From Gammaproteobacteria bacterium (GTDB lineage: Bacteria; Pseudomonadota; Gammaproteobacteria; Burkholderiales; Burkholderiaceae_D), in contig CAJCIC010000005.1 of the NCBI GenBank assembly GCA_903970185.1, positions 1 to 45,270 of the forward strand: a stretch of DNA of 45,270 bases. Direction: 5' to 3'. The stretch's first letter is position 1, and every line of letters starts with the position of its first letter. Shown piece by piece: positions 1 through 7,853 of the stretch. Under the pieces are notes generated by a model. It was given only the letters and a program-made list of their open reading frames with translations, ran no database searches and had not been told where the DNA came from. Position numbers and translations under genes: made by a program.

Positions 1-25
1 TCCCTACACGACGCTCTTCCGATCT
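1..25 (+). other. Illumina TruSeq read-1 adapter remnant (artefact)
   Basis: The first 25 bases equal the 3' 25 bases of the standard Illumina TruSeq universal/read-1 adapter, ending in GCTCTTCCGATCT. The reading frame of the following gene opens straight after it. This is uncleaned sequencing adapter at a contig end and not part of the genome. Confidence 0.97.
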
Positions 26-26
26 C

Positions 27-620
27 GCCGGAAACTTCATCTCGCGAACCGAAGATTTGTCGCCGCGCGGTTTCGACGCCATCGCCAACATCGTCATGCA
101 CGGCACGTTCTACGTGACGCACGCGGTGGGCAAGCGCTGGATCGCAGCGCGCGTCCCCGGCGACGTGGTGTCGATCATCGTGACCTGGGTGCGAAACGGC
201 GGCCCGTTCGTCGTGCCCTCGGCGATGAGCAAATCGGCGATTCAGGCGATGACGCAATCGCTGGCGTCGGAATGGGGCCGCTACGGCATCAGATTGAACG
301 CCATCGCGCCGGGCGAGATCCCGACGGAGGGCATGAGCAAGCGCCTCAACCCGGGCGAAGCCCCGGGATCGCGCACCGCCGCCGCCAATCCGATGGGGCG
401 GTGCGGGACTTTCGATGAACTCCAAAACCTCGCCACGTTCCTCATGAGCGACGGCTGCCGATGGTTGACCGGCGAAACGATGGCGATGGACGGCGCGCAG
501 GGGCTCGCTACCGGCGGCAATTTCTATGAGCTGCGCAACTGGAGCGATCAGCAGTGGCTTGACGCGCGTGCCAACATCGAGGCACAAAACAGGAAGGACC
601 GCGAGCAGCGCACGGTCTGA
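27..620 (+). CDS. SDR family oxidoreductase, 2,4-dienoyl-CoA reductase-like (5' truncated)
   Basis: C-terminal 197 residues of a short-chain dehydrogenase/reductase; the Rossmann N-terminus with the NAD(P)-binding glycine motif is lost at the contig end. The frame is open from the adapter junction and begins AGNFISRTEDLSPRGFDAI, which fits the region after the NNA motif of the mitochondrial-type 2,4-dienoyl-CoA reductase (DECR) family. The active-site segment reads VPSAMSKSAI: the lysine is kept but the classical YxxxK tyrosine is absent, as in DECR, where a tyrosine elsewhere does the job. It is followed by the expected LNAIAPGEIPTEG loop. The likely reaction is NADPH-dependent reduction of a 2,4-dienoyl-CoA during unsaturated fatty acid beta-oxidation, but another SDR reductase role is possible. 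Nothing of its operon is visible upstream. Confidence 0.85.
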   Translation, partial: AGNFISRTEDLSPRGFDAIANIVMHGTFYVTHAVGKRWIAARVPGDVVSIIVTWVRNGGPFVVPSAMSKSAIQAMTQSLASEWGRYGIRLNAIAPGEIPTEGMSKRLNPGEAPGSRTAAANPMGRCGTFDELQNLATFLMSDGCRWLTGETMAMDGAQGLATGGNFYELRNWSDQQWLDARANIEAQNRKDREQRTV

Positions 621-621
621 C

Positions 622-673
622 GCTATAACTACAATTACCACATGGGTAGTGTGGTATCCGTTTCAGTTATAGC
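622..673. promoter_or_regulatory. Nested inverted repeats upstream of marR
   Basis: Two nearly concentric inverted repeats lie between the SDR stop and marR. The outer pair is GCTATAACT (622-630) with AGTTATAGC (665-673). The inner pair is TACCACA (636-642) with TGTGGTA (650-656), spaced by 7 bases. Together they could form a long hairpin acting as a terminator for the SDR (there is no T-run), or serve as operator half-sites for the adjacent MarR regulator. Function is inferred. Confidence 0.5.
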
Positions 674-690
674 AGCCATTACAAATACTG

Positions 691-721
691 ATTGGCCAAT
701 TACTGCAGTAGCAAGTAAATT
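691..721 (+). promoter_or_regulatory. Putative promoter/operator of the marR-efflux operon
   Basis: Two adjacent 10-base perfect palindromes, ATTGGCCAAT (691-700) and TACTGCAGTA (701-710), overlap a candidate promoter: -35 TTGGCC (692-697), 18-base spacer and -10 TAAATT (716-721), each matching 4 of 6 consensus positions. MarR repressors usually bind palindromes overlapping their own promoter, so autoregulation through these sites is plausible but inferred. Confidence 0.45.
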
Positions 722-733
722 CCTGCTTCTGCA

Positions 734-1285
734 ATGCATTGGCCCGTCATGGATTCTTCACCCAGCTTTCCCATTCCGAGCGTCTCCAAGGCCAGCGACT
801 ATCGCTTAGACGAGAGCGTTGGCTACCTGATCAAGCGCGTGCGTGCAGCGCTGACAATGGCGGTCGATCGCGAACTGGTCGATTTTGACGTGTCTCACGA
901 CCAGTGGAGCATCCTCCTCATGATCGCCACGGCGCGCGGCGATACCGCCGCCGAACTCTCGCGCGAGGCCGCCTGCGACACCAGTTCGATGACACGCATG
1001 CTCGATCGGCTGGAAGCCAAGGGGTTCGTCGTTCGCACCCGATCCGAAGACGACCGCAGGGTCGTGCACCTTGCCCTGACGCCAAGCGGCCAGGTGCTCG
1101 CCGACCAGTTGCCCAAAGTCATGATCCGCGTCATGAACCGACACCTTGCCGGTTTCTCGGCAGAAGAAGTCGAACTGCTCAAAGGGCTTTTGCGTCGCAT
1201 GCTCGAAAACGCCTCGGAGTGCGCAGGCCACGCCAAGGCGCAAGCCAGCGCCGCGTCATTGCAGCCGGCACCACAAAAAACATGA
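734..1285 (+). CDS. MarR family transcriptional regulator of the efflux operon
   Basis: 183 residues with the winged-helix fold of MarR repressors: dimerisation helix at about 25-50, recognition helix around 80-95 (CDTSSMTRMLDRLEAKG) and a wing with the typical DDRR at 106-109. It probably represses itself and the efflux genes behind it and is released by a small aromatic or lipophilic ligand; this is the usual role of a MarR gene heading an emrAB operon (EmrR/MprA type). Its stop TGA overlaps the ATG of the outer-membrane factor (ATGA), indicating translational coupling. The start is uncertain: ATG 734 and the in-frame ATG 749 both lack a clear ribosome binding site. The inverted repeats just upstream are the candidate operators. 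Confidence 0.9.
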   Translation: MHWPVMDSSPSFPIPSVSKASDYRLDESVGYLIKRVRAALTMAVDRELVDFDVSHDQWSILLMIATARGDTAAELSREAACDTSSMTRMLDRLEAKGFVVRTRSEDDRRVVHLALTPSGQVLADQLPKVMIRVMNRHLAGFSAEEVELLKGLLRRMLENASECAGHAKAQASAASLQPAPQKT

Positions 1286-2811
1286 AATCCATCCAACCCT
1301 CGATCTGCTCCAGTCCCTATCTGAGGGGCGACGTCGCTGCATTTCTGGCCAGCTGCGCCCTTGCCGTCTTCGCCGCCTTGGCGACCGCCGTGCTGCTTTC
1401 CGGCTGCGCCAGCGGCATCGTGCCATCAAGTCAACTGGTCGATGCCACGACGCTTAAGACCGACGCCAGCTTTGCCGGCGTCAGTCACAGCGCGCCATGG
1501 CCGAAAAGCGACTGGTGGACGGTCTATGGCGATGTCGAGCTCAATGCGCTGATCACCGAGGCGATAAGCGGCAACCCGTCGCTACGAGCTGCGCAAGCCC
1601 GCTTGGCCGCGGCCAATGCGACTGCCGAACTTGCCCGTGGGGCGGCCGCGCCTGGCCTTGATGTCGCGGCGTCGGCGCAGCGCGACAGGTTCAGCTCCAA
1701 CTATCTTTACCCGCCGCCCTTGGGCGGTGGCGTCTACACGACGTCGTCGATTGGCGTCGACTTCAGCTGGGACCTCGATTTCTGGGGAAAAAATCGCAGC
1801 GCGATCGAAGCGGCCAACGCCAGCGCAATGGCAGCAAGCGCTGATCGCGAGGCGGCCAGGCTCGCGCTTGCCACCTCGGTGACGCGCGCCTGGTTCGAGC
1901 TTGAAAGGCTGTACCTGCTGCACGACGTCGTTCTGGCCTCGATCAAGCAGCGCCAGGACATCCTCAAGCTGACCAGCGACCGCGTCGCGGCAGGCCTTGA
2001 TACCAACGTCGAGTTGCGCCAGGCCGAAGCCGCCTTGCCCGAGGCGCGCTTCGAGTTGCTGCAAATCGAAGAGTCGATGCAGTTGACGCGCAACCAGCTT
2101 TGCGCACTGCTTGGCGCCGGCCCCGACCGCGGCCTGACCATCCCGCGCCCGGCTGCGCAGGCGACGACGGCCATCGCCTTGCCCGAGAATCTGCCGGCGG
2201 ACCTGATCGGCCGGCGCGCGGATATCGTGGCTGCGCGCTGGCGCGTCGAAGCCGCGCGGCACAACATCGACTATGCCAAGGCGCAGTTTTATCCCAACGT
2301 CAATCTCGCCGCATCCCTGGGCGTTCTAAGCCTTGAGAACAATCTGCTCTTGCGCTCGGCCAGCCAGAATTACAGTTACGGCCCGGCGATCTCGCTGCCG
2401 ATTTTCCAGGAATCGCTGCGCGGCAACCTGCGCAGGTCCGACGCCGAATACGACGAGGCGGCAGAAGCCTACAACCGCATCGTCATCGATTCGGTCAAGG
2501 ATGTTGCAGACCAGGTTGCCTCGATGCGCGCCATCACTGCACAGCAGGTCGAGGAGGCCGATGCGCTGGCCAAGACCGAAGCGGCCTATGCGCTCGCCTT
2601 GCAGCGCTACCAGGCCGGTCTTGGCAATTACCTGACCGTGCTGACCGCGCAAACCGCGGTGCTCGCGCAGCGCCGCACAGACGCCGAGCTGAAGGCGCGC
2701 GTGCTCGATACCCACGTTGCACTGGTACGCGCGCTGGGCGGCGGCTTCGTGCTTGAGCCAGCGGTGGCCGAAGGTGTCAATCCATTGAATCGCGGAGTAA
2801 CTCATGAGTGA
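1282..2811 (+). CDS. Efflux outer-membrane lipoprotein, NodT/OprM family
   Basis: 509 residues from the ATG that overlaps the marR stop. A long N-terminal signal ends in a lipobox with LLSGC, acylated cysteine at about 42. The mature part has the two duplicated outer-membrane efflux (TolC-like) repeats, with family stretches such as DLDFWGKNRSAIEAA, RRADIVAARWRVEAA and a C-terminal QRYQAGLGNYLTVL. It forms the trimeric exit duct of a tripartite pump with the two genes that follow. The frame stays open far upstream inside marR, but the ATGA junction and the signal peptide fix this start. The next gene starts 8 bases before this one ends. Confidence 0.93.
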   Translation: MKSIQPSICSSPYLRGDVAAFLASCALAVFAALATAVLLSGCASGIVPSSQLVDATTLKTDASFAGVSHSAPWPKSDWWTVYGDVELNALITEAISGNPSLRAAQARLAAANATAELARGAAAPGLDVAASAQRDRFSSNYLYPPPLGGGVYTTSSIGVDFSWDLDFWGKNRSAIEAANASAMAASADREAARLALATSVTRAWFELERLYLLHDVVLASIKQRQDILKLTSDRVAAGLDTNVELRQAEAALPEARFELLQIEESMQLTRNQLCALLGAGPDRGLTIPRPAAQATTAIALPENLPADLIGRRADIVAARWRVEAARHNIDYAKAQFYPNVNLAASLGVLSLENNLLLRSASQNYSYGPAISLPIFQESLRGNLRRSDAEYDEAAEAYNRIVIDSVKDVADQVASMRAITAQQVEEADALAKTEAAYALALQRYQAGLGNYLTVLTAQTAVLAQRRTDAELKARVLDTHVALVRALGGGFVLEPAVAEGVNPLNRGVTHE

Positions 2812-4147
2812 ACAAACTACCCTGGCCAGCACGGGAAATCCGAGCCGCAGCCGGCTTCTGATCCTGATCTCGCTTGCCATCCTCGTCGTTGGCGTGTGCT
2901 ACGCGCTATGGTATTTCCTGGTCGCTGCGCATTACGAATCGACCGACGACGCCTACGTCGCCGGCAACGTCGTGCAGGTCACGCCGCAGGTCAGTGGCAC
3001 GGTGGTCGCGATTCGCGCCGACGACACCGACATGGTCAAACCCGGCCAGGAGCTGCTTGAGCTTGACAAGGCCGACAGCCAGGTCGCACTCGAGCAGGCA
3101 GAAGCCCAGCTCGCCCAGACCGTGCGTGAGGTGCGAACCCTCTACGCCAACAACGGCACGCTCAATGCCAATATCGCCGCGCGCGAAGCCGACATGGTGA
3201 AAGCGCGCGCCGAACTCGATCGTGCCGAGGCGGACATCAAGCGGCGCCAGGCGCTGGTGGCAACAGGCGCGGTCTCGGGCGAAGAGATGCAGCACATCCA
3301 GTCGCAGCTCGCCGATGCCCAGGGCGCCTACGCGGCCGCGGCAGCTGCCGCGCACGCCGCGCGTGAACAACTGGCTTCGAACCAGACGCTGACCGAAGGC
3401 ACGAGCGTGGAGGACCATCCCAGCGTCAAGACCGCGGCCGCCAGGGTGCGCGAAGCCTATCTCGCGGCATCGCGTGCAACGCTTTACTCCCCCGTCGGCG
3501 GCCAGGTCGCGAAGCGCTCGGTGCAGGTCGGCCAGCGCGTGCAGCCGGGCACGCCGCTGATGGCCATCGTGCCGCTTGACCACCTTTGGGTCGACGCCAA
3601 TTTCAAGGAAGTCCAGTTGCGCAACATGCGCATCGGCCAGCCGGTGACGCTTGAGGCCGATCTGTATGGCGGCAAGACCGAATACAAGGGCAAGGTGGTC
3701 GGCCTTGCGGCAGGAACCGGCGGCGCCTTCTCGCTTTTGCCCGCGCAAAACGCCACCGGCAACTGGATCAAGGTGGTCCAGCGCGTGCCGGTGCGCATCG
3801 CGCTTGACCCCAAGGAGTTGAGCGAACACCCCCTGCGCATTGGCCTGTCGATGGTCGCCAAGGTCGATATCGCTGACCAAAGCGGTGCCCAGTTGGCCAG
3901 TGCCACGCGGCCCGATACCGGCTATGAAATCGGCAACGTCCAGCCCGTGCCAAGCGATGCCGACGCGATTGTCTCGCGCATCATCGCTGCCAACCTGGGC
4001 AAGGCCGAGGCGAATTCCGGCGCAAGTGCGCCAACCGCTGCTGCCGCCATGCTTGCGCCACGTCCGGTATCGCTGCGTGCATCGTCGCGCAAAAAGCGCC
4101 TCGAGCTTGCCTTGACGCAATCGCAAGCCTTGGCCGCCGTGCCCTGA
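2804..4147 (+). CDS. emrA: HlyD family membrane-fusion protein, EmrA type
   Basis: 447-residue periplasmic adaptor. One membrane-spanning anchor at about 18-40 is followed by the EmrA hallmark ESTDDAYVAGN (45-55), a biotinyl-lipoyl-like half, a long alpha-helical coiled-coil hairpin (roughly 80-220, rich in Ala, Glu and Gln) and the second lipoyl half plus beta-barrel (LYSPVGGQVAKRSVQVGQRV onward, then LDHLWVDANFKEVQL). It bridges the inner-membrane MFS pump to the outer-membrane duct. The C-terminal ~80 residues are an Ala-rich extension ending in a basic segment with no recognised domain, longer than in E. coli EmrA (~390 residues). Translationally coupled to the preceding lipoprotein gene. 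Confidence 0.93.
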   Translation: MSEQTTLASTGNPSRSRLLILISLAILVVGVCYALWYFLVAAHYESTDDAYVAGNVVQVTPQVSGTVVAIRADDTDMVKPGQELLELDKADSQVALEQAEAQLAQTVREVRTLYANNGTLNANIAAREADMVKARAELDRAEADIKRRQALVATGAVSGEEMQHIQSQLADAQGAYAAAAAAAHAAREQLASNQTLTEGTSVEDHPSVKTAAARVREAYLAASRATLYSPVGGQVAKRSVQVGQRVQPGTPLMAIVPLDHLWVDANFKEVQLRNMRIGQPVTLEADLYGGKTEYKGKVVGLAAGTGGAFSLLPAQNATGNWIKVVQRVPVRIALDPKELSEHPLRIGLSMVAKVDIADQSGAQLASATRPDTGYEIGNVQPVPSDADAIVSRIIAANLGKAEANSGASAPTAAAAMLAPRPVSLRASSRKKRLELALTQSQALAAVP

Positions 4148-4183
4148 TTCGCCCCGTCGCGCTCGTTTACTTCCAGGTCCATC

Positions 4184-5806
4184 GTGGCAGCCAATCCAAG
4201 TCCGCCTTCCGCACTCGCCGCCGTGCCTGCCGCGCCAGCGATTGCACAGGCGCCGCCAGCGCGCAACTTTGCGCCGCCGCCGCTTGAGGGCGGCGCGCGC
4301 ATCCTCGGCACCATCGCGCTCTCGGTTGCGACGTTCATGAACGTCCTTGACACGTCGATTGCCAACGTGTCGATTCCGGCCATCTCGGGCGACGTCGGCG
4401 TCTCGACGAGCCAGGGCACCTGGGTCATCACCTCGTTTGCCGTGGCCAACGCCATCTCGGTGCCGCTGACGGGCTGGCTGACGCAGCGCATCGGTGCGGT
4501 ACGCCTTTTCACGGCGTCGATCCTGCTTTTCGTTGTCGCCTCGCTGGCCTGCGGACTGGCCCCAAACCTTGGCCTTCTGATTCTCTTTCGCGTCATCCAG
4601 GGGGCGGTCGCAGGGCCCATGATCCCGCTCTCGCAAACGCTCTTGCTGGCCAGTTATCCAAAATCCAAGAGTGGCACGGCGCTTGGCCTTTGGGCCATGA
4701 CAACGCTGGTTGCGCCGGTCGTAGGCCCGGTCCTTGGCGGCTACATCACCGATAACATCTCCTGGCCGTGGATCTTCTATATCAATGTGCCCGTGGGCAT
4801 CCTCGCCGCCTACGCGTCCTGGGCGATCTACCGCACGCGCGAGACGCCCACGCGCATCTCGCCTGTCGATGGCGTCGGCCTTGGCCTGCTCGTGATCTGG
4901 GTCGGCTCGCTGCAGGTGATGCTCGACAAGGGCAAGGAACTCGACTGGTTCCACTCGTCTTTCATCGTCACCCTGGCCGTCACCGCGCTGATCTGCTTTA
5001 CGCTTTTTCTCGTCTGGGAGCTCAACGACAACCGCCATCCGATCGTCGATCTGTCCCTGTTCAAGCGCCGCAACTTCAGCTCGGGCGTGTTCGGACTGTC
5101 GGTGGGCTACGGGGCCTTCTTCGGCAACGTCGTCATCGTGCCCTTGTGGCTGCAAACCCAGATGGGTTACACCGCCACCGAAGCCGGCCTGATGATGGCG
5201 CCGGTGGGCGTGCTTGCCATCCTGATTACGCCGGTTCTCGGACGCAACCTGCCGCGCCTTGATCCGCGCGTGGTCGCCTCGGTGGCGTTCGCCATCTTCG
5301 CCGTCGTGTCCTTCATGCGCGCCGGCTTTAACACCCAGGTCGATCCCGCGCACGTGATCGTGCCGACCATCATCCAGGGTGCGGCGATGGGGACGTTTTT
5401 CCTGCCTCTGACGGCGTTGGCGCTGGCCGGGCTTCCCCCCGAGCGCATCGCCGCAGCGTCGGGGCTTTCCAACTTCGTGCGCATCACCGCCGGCGCGATT
5501 GGCGCATCGGTCGTGACCACACTGTGGGAGAACCGCTCTGCGATGCACCACGCCTATCTCACCGAGTCGGTCACGGCCTACAGCCAGACCACGACCGACA
5601 CCATGGGTGTGCTTGCCGCAGGGGGCATGGATCAGGCCCAGGCTGCAGGCAGCCTCGAGCGCATGGTCGACAGCCAGGCGCACATGCTCGGTGCTGACGA
5701 CGTGTTCTGGCTGACCGGCGTGATTTTCGTGTTCTTGATCTTTGTCATCTGGATTGCCAAGCCCGACCGCTCAGGCGCCAGGGTCGACGCCGGAGGTGCC
5801 CATTGA
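4184..5806 (+). CDS. emrB: DHA2 family MFS drug:proton antiporter, EmrB type
   Basis: 540-residue inner-membrane transporter with about 14 predicted spans. It carries the MFS motif-A segment GWLTQRIGAVRLF, the first-helix signature LDTSIANVSIPAISG typical of the DHA2/EmrB family, and GPVLGGYITDNISWPWIFYI around helix 5-6. Expected to export hydrophobic drugs, uncouplers or fatty acids in exchange for protons through the EmrA adaptor and the NodT-type duct. The start is GTG at 4184, 36 bases after emrA, with only a weak ribosome binding site; the first ~40 residues are a Pro/Ala-rich cytoplasmic tail. Last structural gene of the efflux operon. Confidence 0.93.
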   Translation: MAANPSPPSALAAVPAAPAIAQAPPARNFAPPPLEGGARILGTIALSVATFMNVLDTSIANVSIPAISGDVGVSTSQGTWVITSFAVANAISVPLTGWLTQRIGAVRLFTASILLFVVASLACGLAPNLGLLILFRVIQGAVAGPMIPLSQTLLLASYPKSKSGTALGLWAMTTLVAPVVGPVLGGYITDNISWPWIFYINVPVGILAAYASWAIYRTRETPTRISPVDGVGLGLLVIWVGSLQVMLDKGKELDWFHSSFIVTLAVTALICFTLFLVWELNDNRHPIVDLSLFKRRNFSSGVFGLSVGYGAFFGNVVIVPLWLQTQMGYTATEAGLMMAPVGVLAILITPVLGRNLPRLDPRVVASVAFAIFAVVSFMRAGFNTQVDPAHVIVPTIIQGAAMGTFFLPLTALALAGLPPERIAAASGLSNFVRITAGAIGASVVTTLWENRSAMHHAYLTESVTAYSQTTTDTMGVLAAGGMDQAQAAGSLERMVDSQAHMLGADDVFWLTGVIFVFLIFVIWIAKPDRSGARVDAGGAH

Positions 5807-5907
5807 ATTGCGCAAAATGCGTGCGGCCGGGAACGATTCTTGGTGAGCCATTGGCAGTGCGGGCGTCGCGTCTATGGCATTCGCTGCAAAAAGTTCTGGA
5901 GGTCGAC

Positions 5908-6225
5908 ATGAAAAAATATCCGTTGTACGCACTGATCGCCGTTGTCGGTCTGGTTTCAGGCGCGGCCGATGCCGCCATCGCCACCTTTCATTGCGATGCA
6001 GCACCCGTACAGGACTGCCATTACGTTGTTTTTGACGGCAATACCGTGAGGCACGTGCCGGTCGTAAAAGGGGGCGAGGCAGTCACGGTGGATAACGTGT
6101 CAAAGGCCAACACCTATTGCCGCGCGGTCAATGCCGACCCGGACCAGGCAACCTGCGAGCGCCAGCAGATGCCTTTTGACGCAGACTTCAAGGATCGCGT
6201 GTCAACCCCTGGCGATGCGCGCTAG
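5908..6225 (+). CDS. Small secreted four-cysteine protein, unknown function
   Basis: 105 residues starting at ATG 5908, preceded by a good ribosome binding site (CTGGAGG about 7 bases upstream). The frame is open further upstream, but that part lacks a signal. Residues 1-22 (MKKYPLYALIAVVGLVSGAADA) have the form of a Sec signal peptide, written here only as a whole span: basic start, hydrophobic core, AxA-like end. The mature ~83 residues hold four cysteines (in FHCDA, VQDCHY, NTYCRA, ATCERQ), suggesting two disulphides in the periplasm. I recognise no family. It follows the efflux operon by 101 bases and converges on the end of the liu operon. Confidence 0.75.
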   Translation: MKKYPLYALIAVVGLVSGAADAAIATFHCDAAPVQDCHYVVFDGNTVRHVPVVKGGEAVTVDNVSKANTYCRAVNADPDQATCERQQMPFDADFKDRVSTPGDAR

Positions 6226-6235
6226 GCATGCCTAG
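6222..6235. other. Palindrome holding both convergent stop codons
   Basis: CTAGGCATGCCTAG is a perfect 14-base palindrome. The left TAG (6223-6225) ends the small secreted protein on the plus strand and the right CTA (6232-6234) is the TAG of the minus-strand membrane protein. The two genes therefore end symmetrically 6 bases apart. There is no T-run, so action as a terminator is doubtful. Confidence 0.6.
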
Positions 6236-6720
6236 TTTGCCGCCACGGCAAGTGCCGTGGCAACGCGCACGCCACACACGGCAATTGAGAACAGCGCGGC
6301 GATCGAGGCCAGGGCCAACAGCCGCGCAAAAGGCGGCGCGCTAAGGCCGACGTCCCACGTCGCAGCCTGCTGGTAGGGGCCGGTGTAGAACATCATCGCC
6401 GTCACCGCGGCGACAAACAGCGCGACGATCTTGACCACGAAGGCGCCGCTTGCCACCAGGGTATCGGCGTGCAGGCTGAAAAGCAGGAATCCGCTCGCAG
6501 CTGCGGGAAGTGCCATGACCAGCGCCAACGGGATCAAAAGTCCGTGCAAAAGGCGCAGCGGCAGCGCCCGCGCAAATCCCACGACGCGCAAATCGAAGGC
6601 CACCACGGCGCCGATGACGCATGCCGCGCAGACCAGATGCAGCGACAGCAGCGCCAACTCGTGCGCTCTTGCAAAAGCCGAGAGGGCAGCGTGGATGGCG
6701 CTCGCCGGATCACCTTGCAT
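6232..6720 (-). CDS. Small four-helix integral membrane protein (DUF6644-like)
   Basis: 162 residues from the ATG at 6720, which overlaps the upstream DUF1289 stop by one base (TGATG). Four hydrophobic spans can be seen, starting at LALLSLHLVCAACVIGAVVAFDL (written as a span), a second in the PLALVMALPAAASGFLLF area, a third in VVKIVALFVAAVTAMMF and a fourth at the C-terminus. The layout with a conserved LH in helix 1 and DLR after it resembles the uncharacterised DUF6644 family; this is a recollection of pattern only. Last gene of the minus-strand liu transcription unit, so probably co-transcribed, but no role in leucine degradation is known. Confidence 0.7.
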   Translation of the reverse strand: MQGDPASAIHAALSAFARAHELALLSLHLVCAACVIGAVVAFDLRVVGFARALPLRLLHGLLIPLALVMALPAAASGFLLFSLHADTLVASGAFVVKIVALFVAAVTAMMFYTGPYQQAATWDVGLSAPPFARLLALASIAALFSIAVCGVRVATALAVAAN

Positions 6721-6935
6721 CACGCGCGCGTGTGCCCTTTTAGGCGCAGGCGTCGTTTTGCGATCTCGCCCCAGATCAGGCGCTTTTGCGTAGCGCTGGC
6801 GCTGCCCCAGCCGGCAATCTCTTCGATCGTGCGCAGGCAGCCCGCGCAAAGCGCGTCAGGACTGGAGGCGATCGCGGCCATCTTGCAGACCGAGACGCAC
6901 GGCGAGGCGACATCATCGTCGTCGGCATCGACCAT
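6720..6935 (-). CDS. DUF1289 domain-containing protein
   Basis: 71 residues with the DUF1289 pattern: SPCVSVCKM near the N-terminus, then LCAGCLRTIEEIAGW, giving four conserved cysteines (CxxxC and CxxC) that could hold a metal or Fe-S cluster. The C-terminal tail KRRLRLKGHTR is basic. The family is common in proteobacteria, with no established function. Its ATG directly abuts the TAG of the HMG-CoA lyase gene (TAGATG), and its stop overlaps the next start (TGATG), so it is translationally embedded in the liu operon. Confidence 0.85.
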   Translation of the reverse strand: MVDADDDDVASPCVSVCKMAAIASSPDALCAGCLRTIEEIAGWGSASATQKRLIWGEIAKRRLRLKGHTRA

Positions 6936-7844
6936 CTAGGCGGCCTTCCTCGCAGAAATGGCGTTGCCCGCGCGCGAGATCGGCACCTTGCCAAGCGCCC
7001 GGCTGATCCACTGGCCGGTCTCGACCACCTGTTGCAAGTCGATGCCGGTGTCAATGCCAAGTCCGGCAAGCAGGTAGAGCACGTCTTCGGTCGCGACATT
7101 GCCGGTCGCACCCTTCGCGTAGGGACAGCCGCCAAGGCCTGCCGTTGACGAATGGAAGATCGAAATGCCAAGCTCAAGGCTGGCGTAGATGTTGCCAATC
7201 GCCTGGCCGTAGGTGTCATGGAAATGCCCCGAGAGTCGCTCGATCGGGAATTCACGCAGGCACGCCTCGAAGACCGCGCGCGTTTTTGCCGGCGTGGCAA
7301 CGCCGATGGTATCGGCGATGTCGATCTCGTCACAGCCCAGCTCCTTCAGCCGCCTGACGACATCGGCAACGGCAAGGGGCGTGACCTCCCCCTGATAGGG
7401 ACAACCCAGGGCGCATGAGATGCTGCCGCGCAAGCGGATGCCGGCGGCCTTTGCCGCTTTCGCCACGGGCACGAAGCGATCAATGCTTTCGGCAATCGAG
7501 CAATTGATGTTGCGCTGGGAAAAGGCTTCGGAGGCGGCCGCGAAGATCACGACCTCGTCGGCCCTTGCCGCGAGCGCCGCCTCAAAACCCTTGAGATTGG
7601 GCGTGAGCGCCGAGTAGATCGTATCGGGCCTGCGCGCAATGCGTGCCATGACTTCGGCGCTGGTGGCCATCTGCGGCACCCAGCGCGGCGATACGAAAGC
7701 CGCCGCCTCGATATTCGGAAAGCCCGCAGCAGAAAGCCGATCGCAGAACTCGACCTTGATCTCGACGGGAACCACCCCGGCTTCGTTTTGCAGGCCATCG
7801 CGTGGGCCGACTTCAACGATCTTGACGCTTTTGGGAAGTGCCAT
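6936..7844 (-). CDS. liuE: Hydroxymethylglutaryl-CoA lyase
   Basis: 302 residues, full length. Cleaves 3-hydroxy-3-methylglutaryl-CoA to acetyl-CoA and acetoacetate, the last step of leucine degradation. DRE-TIM metallolyase features are clear: EVGPRDGLQNE at 11-21 (metal/catalytic Asp 16), FVSPRWVPQM, HFHDTYG with metal-binding His 207 and 209, and the active-site loop AGLGGCPYAKGATGN with catalytic Cys 240. The residue that is usually Asp ahead of that loop (D-x-S-x-AGLGGCP) is His here. Sits after the GhrA-like gene with a 9-base gap, and its stop abuts the DUF1289 start. Confidence 0.95.
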   Translation of the reverse strand: MALPKSVKIVEVGPRDGLQNEAGVVPVEIKVEFCDRLSAAGFPNIEAAAFVSPRWVPQMATSAEVMARIARRPDTIYSALTPNLKGFEAALAARADEVVIFAAASEAFSQRNINCSIAESIDRFVPVAKAAKAAGIRLRGSISCALGCPYQGEVTPLAVADVVRRLKELGCDEIDIADTIGVATPAKTRAVFEACLREFPIERLSGHFHDTYGQAIGNIYASLELGISIFHSSTAGLGGCPYAKGATGNVATEDVLYLLAGLGIDTGIDLQQVVETGQWISRALGKVPISRAGNAISARKAA

Positions 7845-7853
7845 GGCCAGTCC

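Noticed and set aside
2906-5683. A 925-codon open frame on the minus strand opposite emrA-emrB
   Set aside because: It is rich in Arg, His, Asp and Gly without domain motifs and lies exactly antisense to two clear transporter genes. Long antisense frames are common at this GC content.
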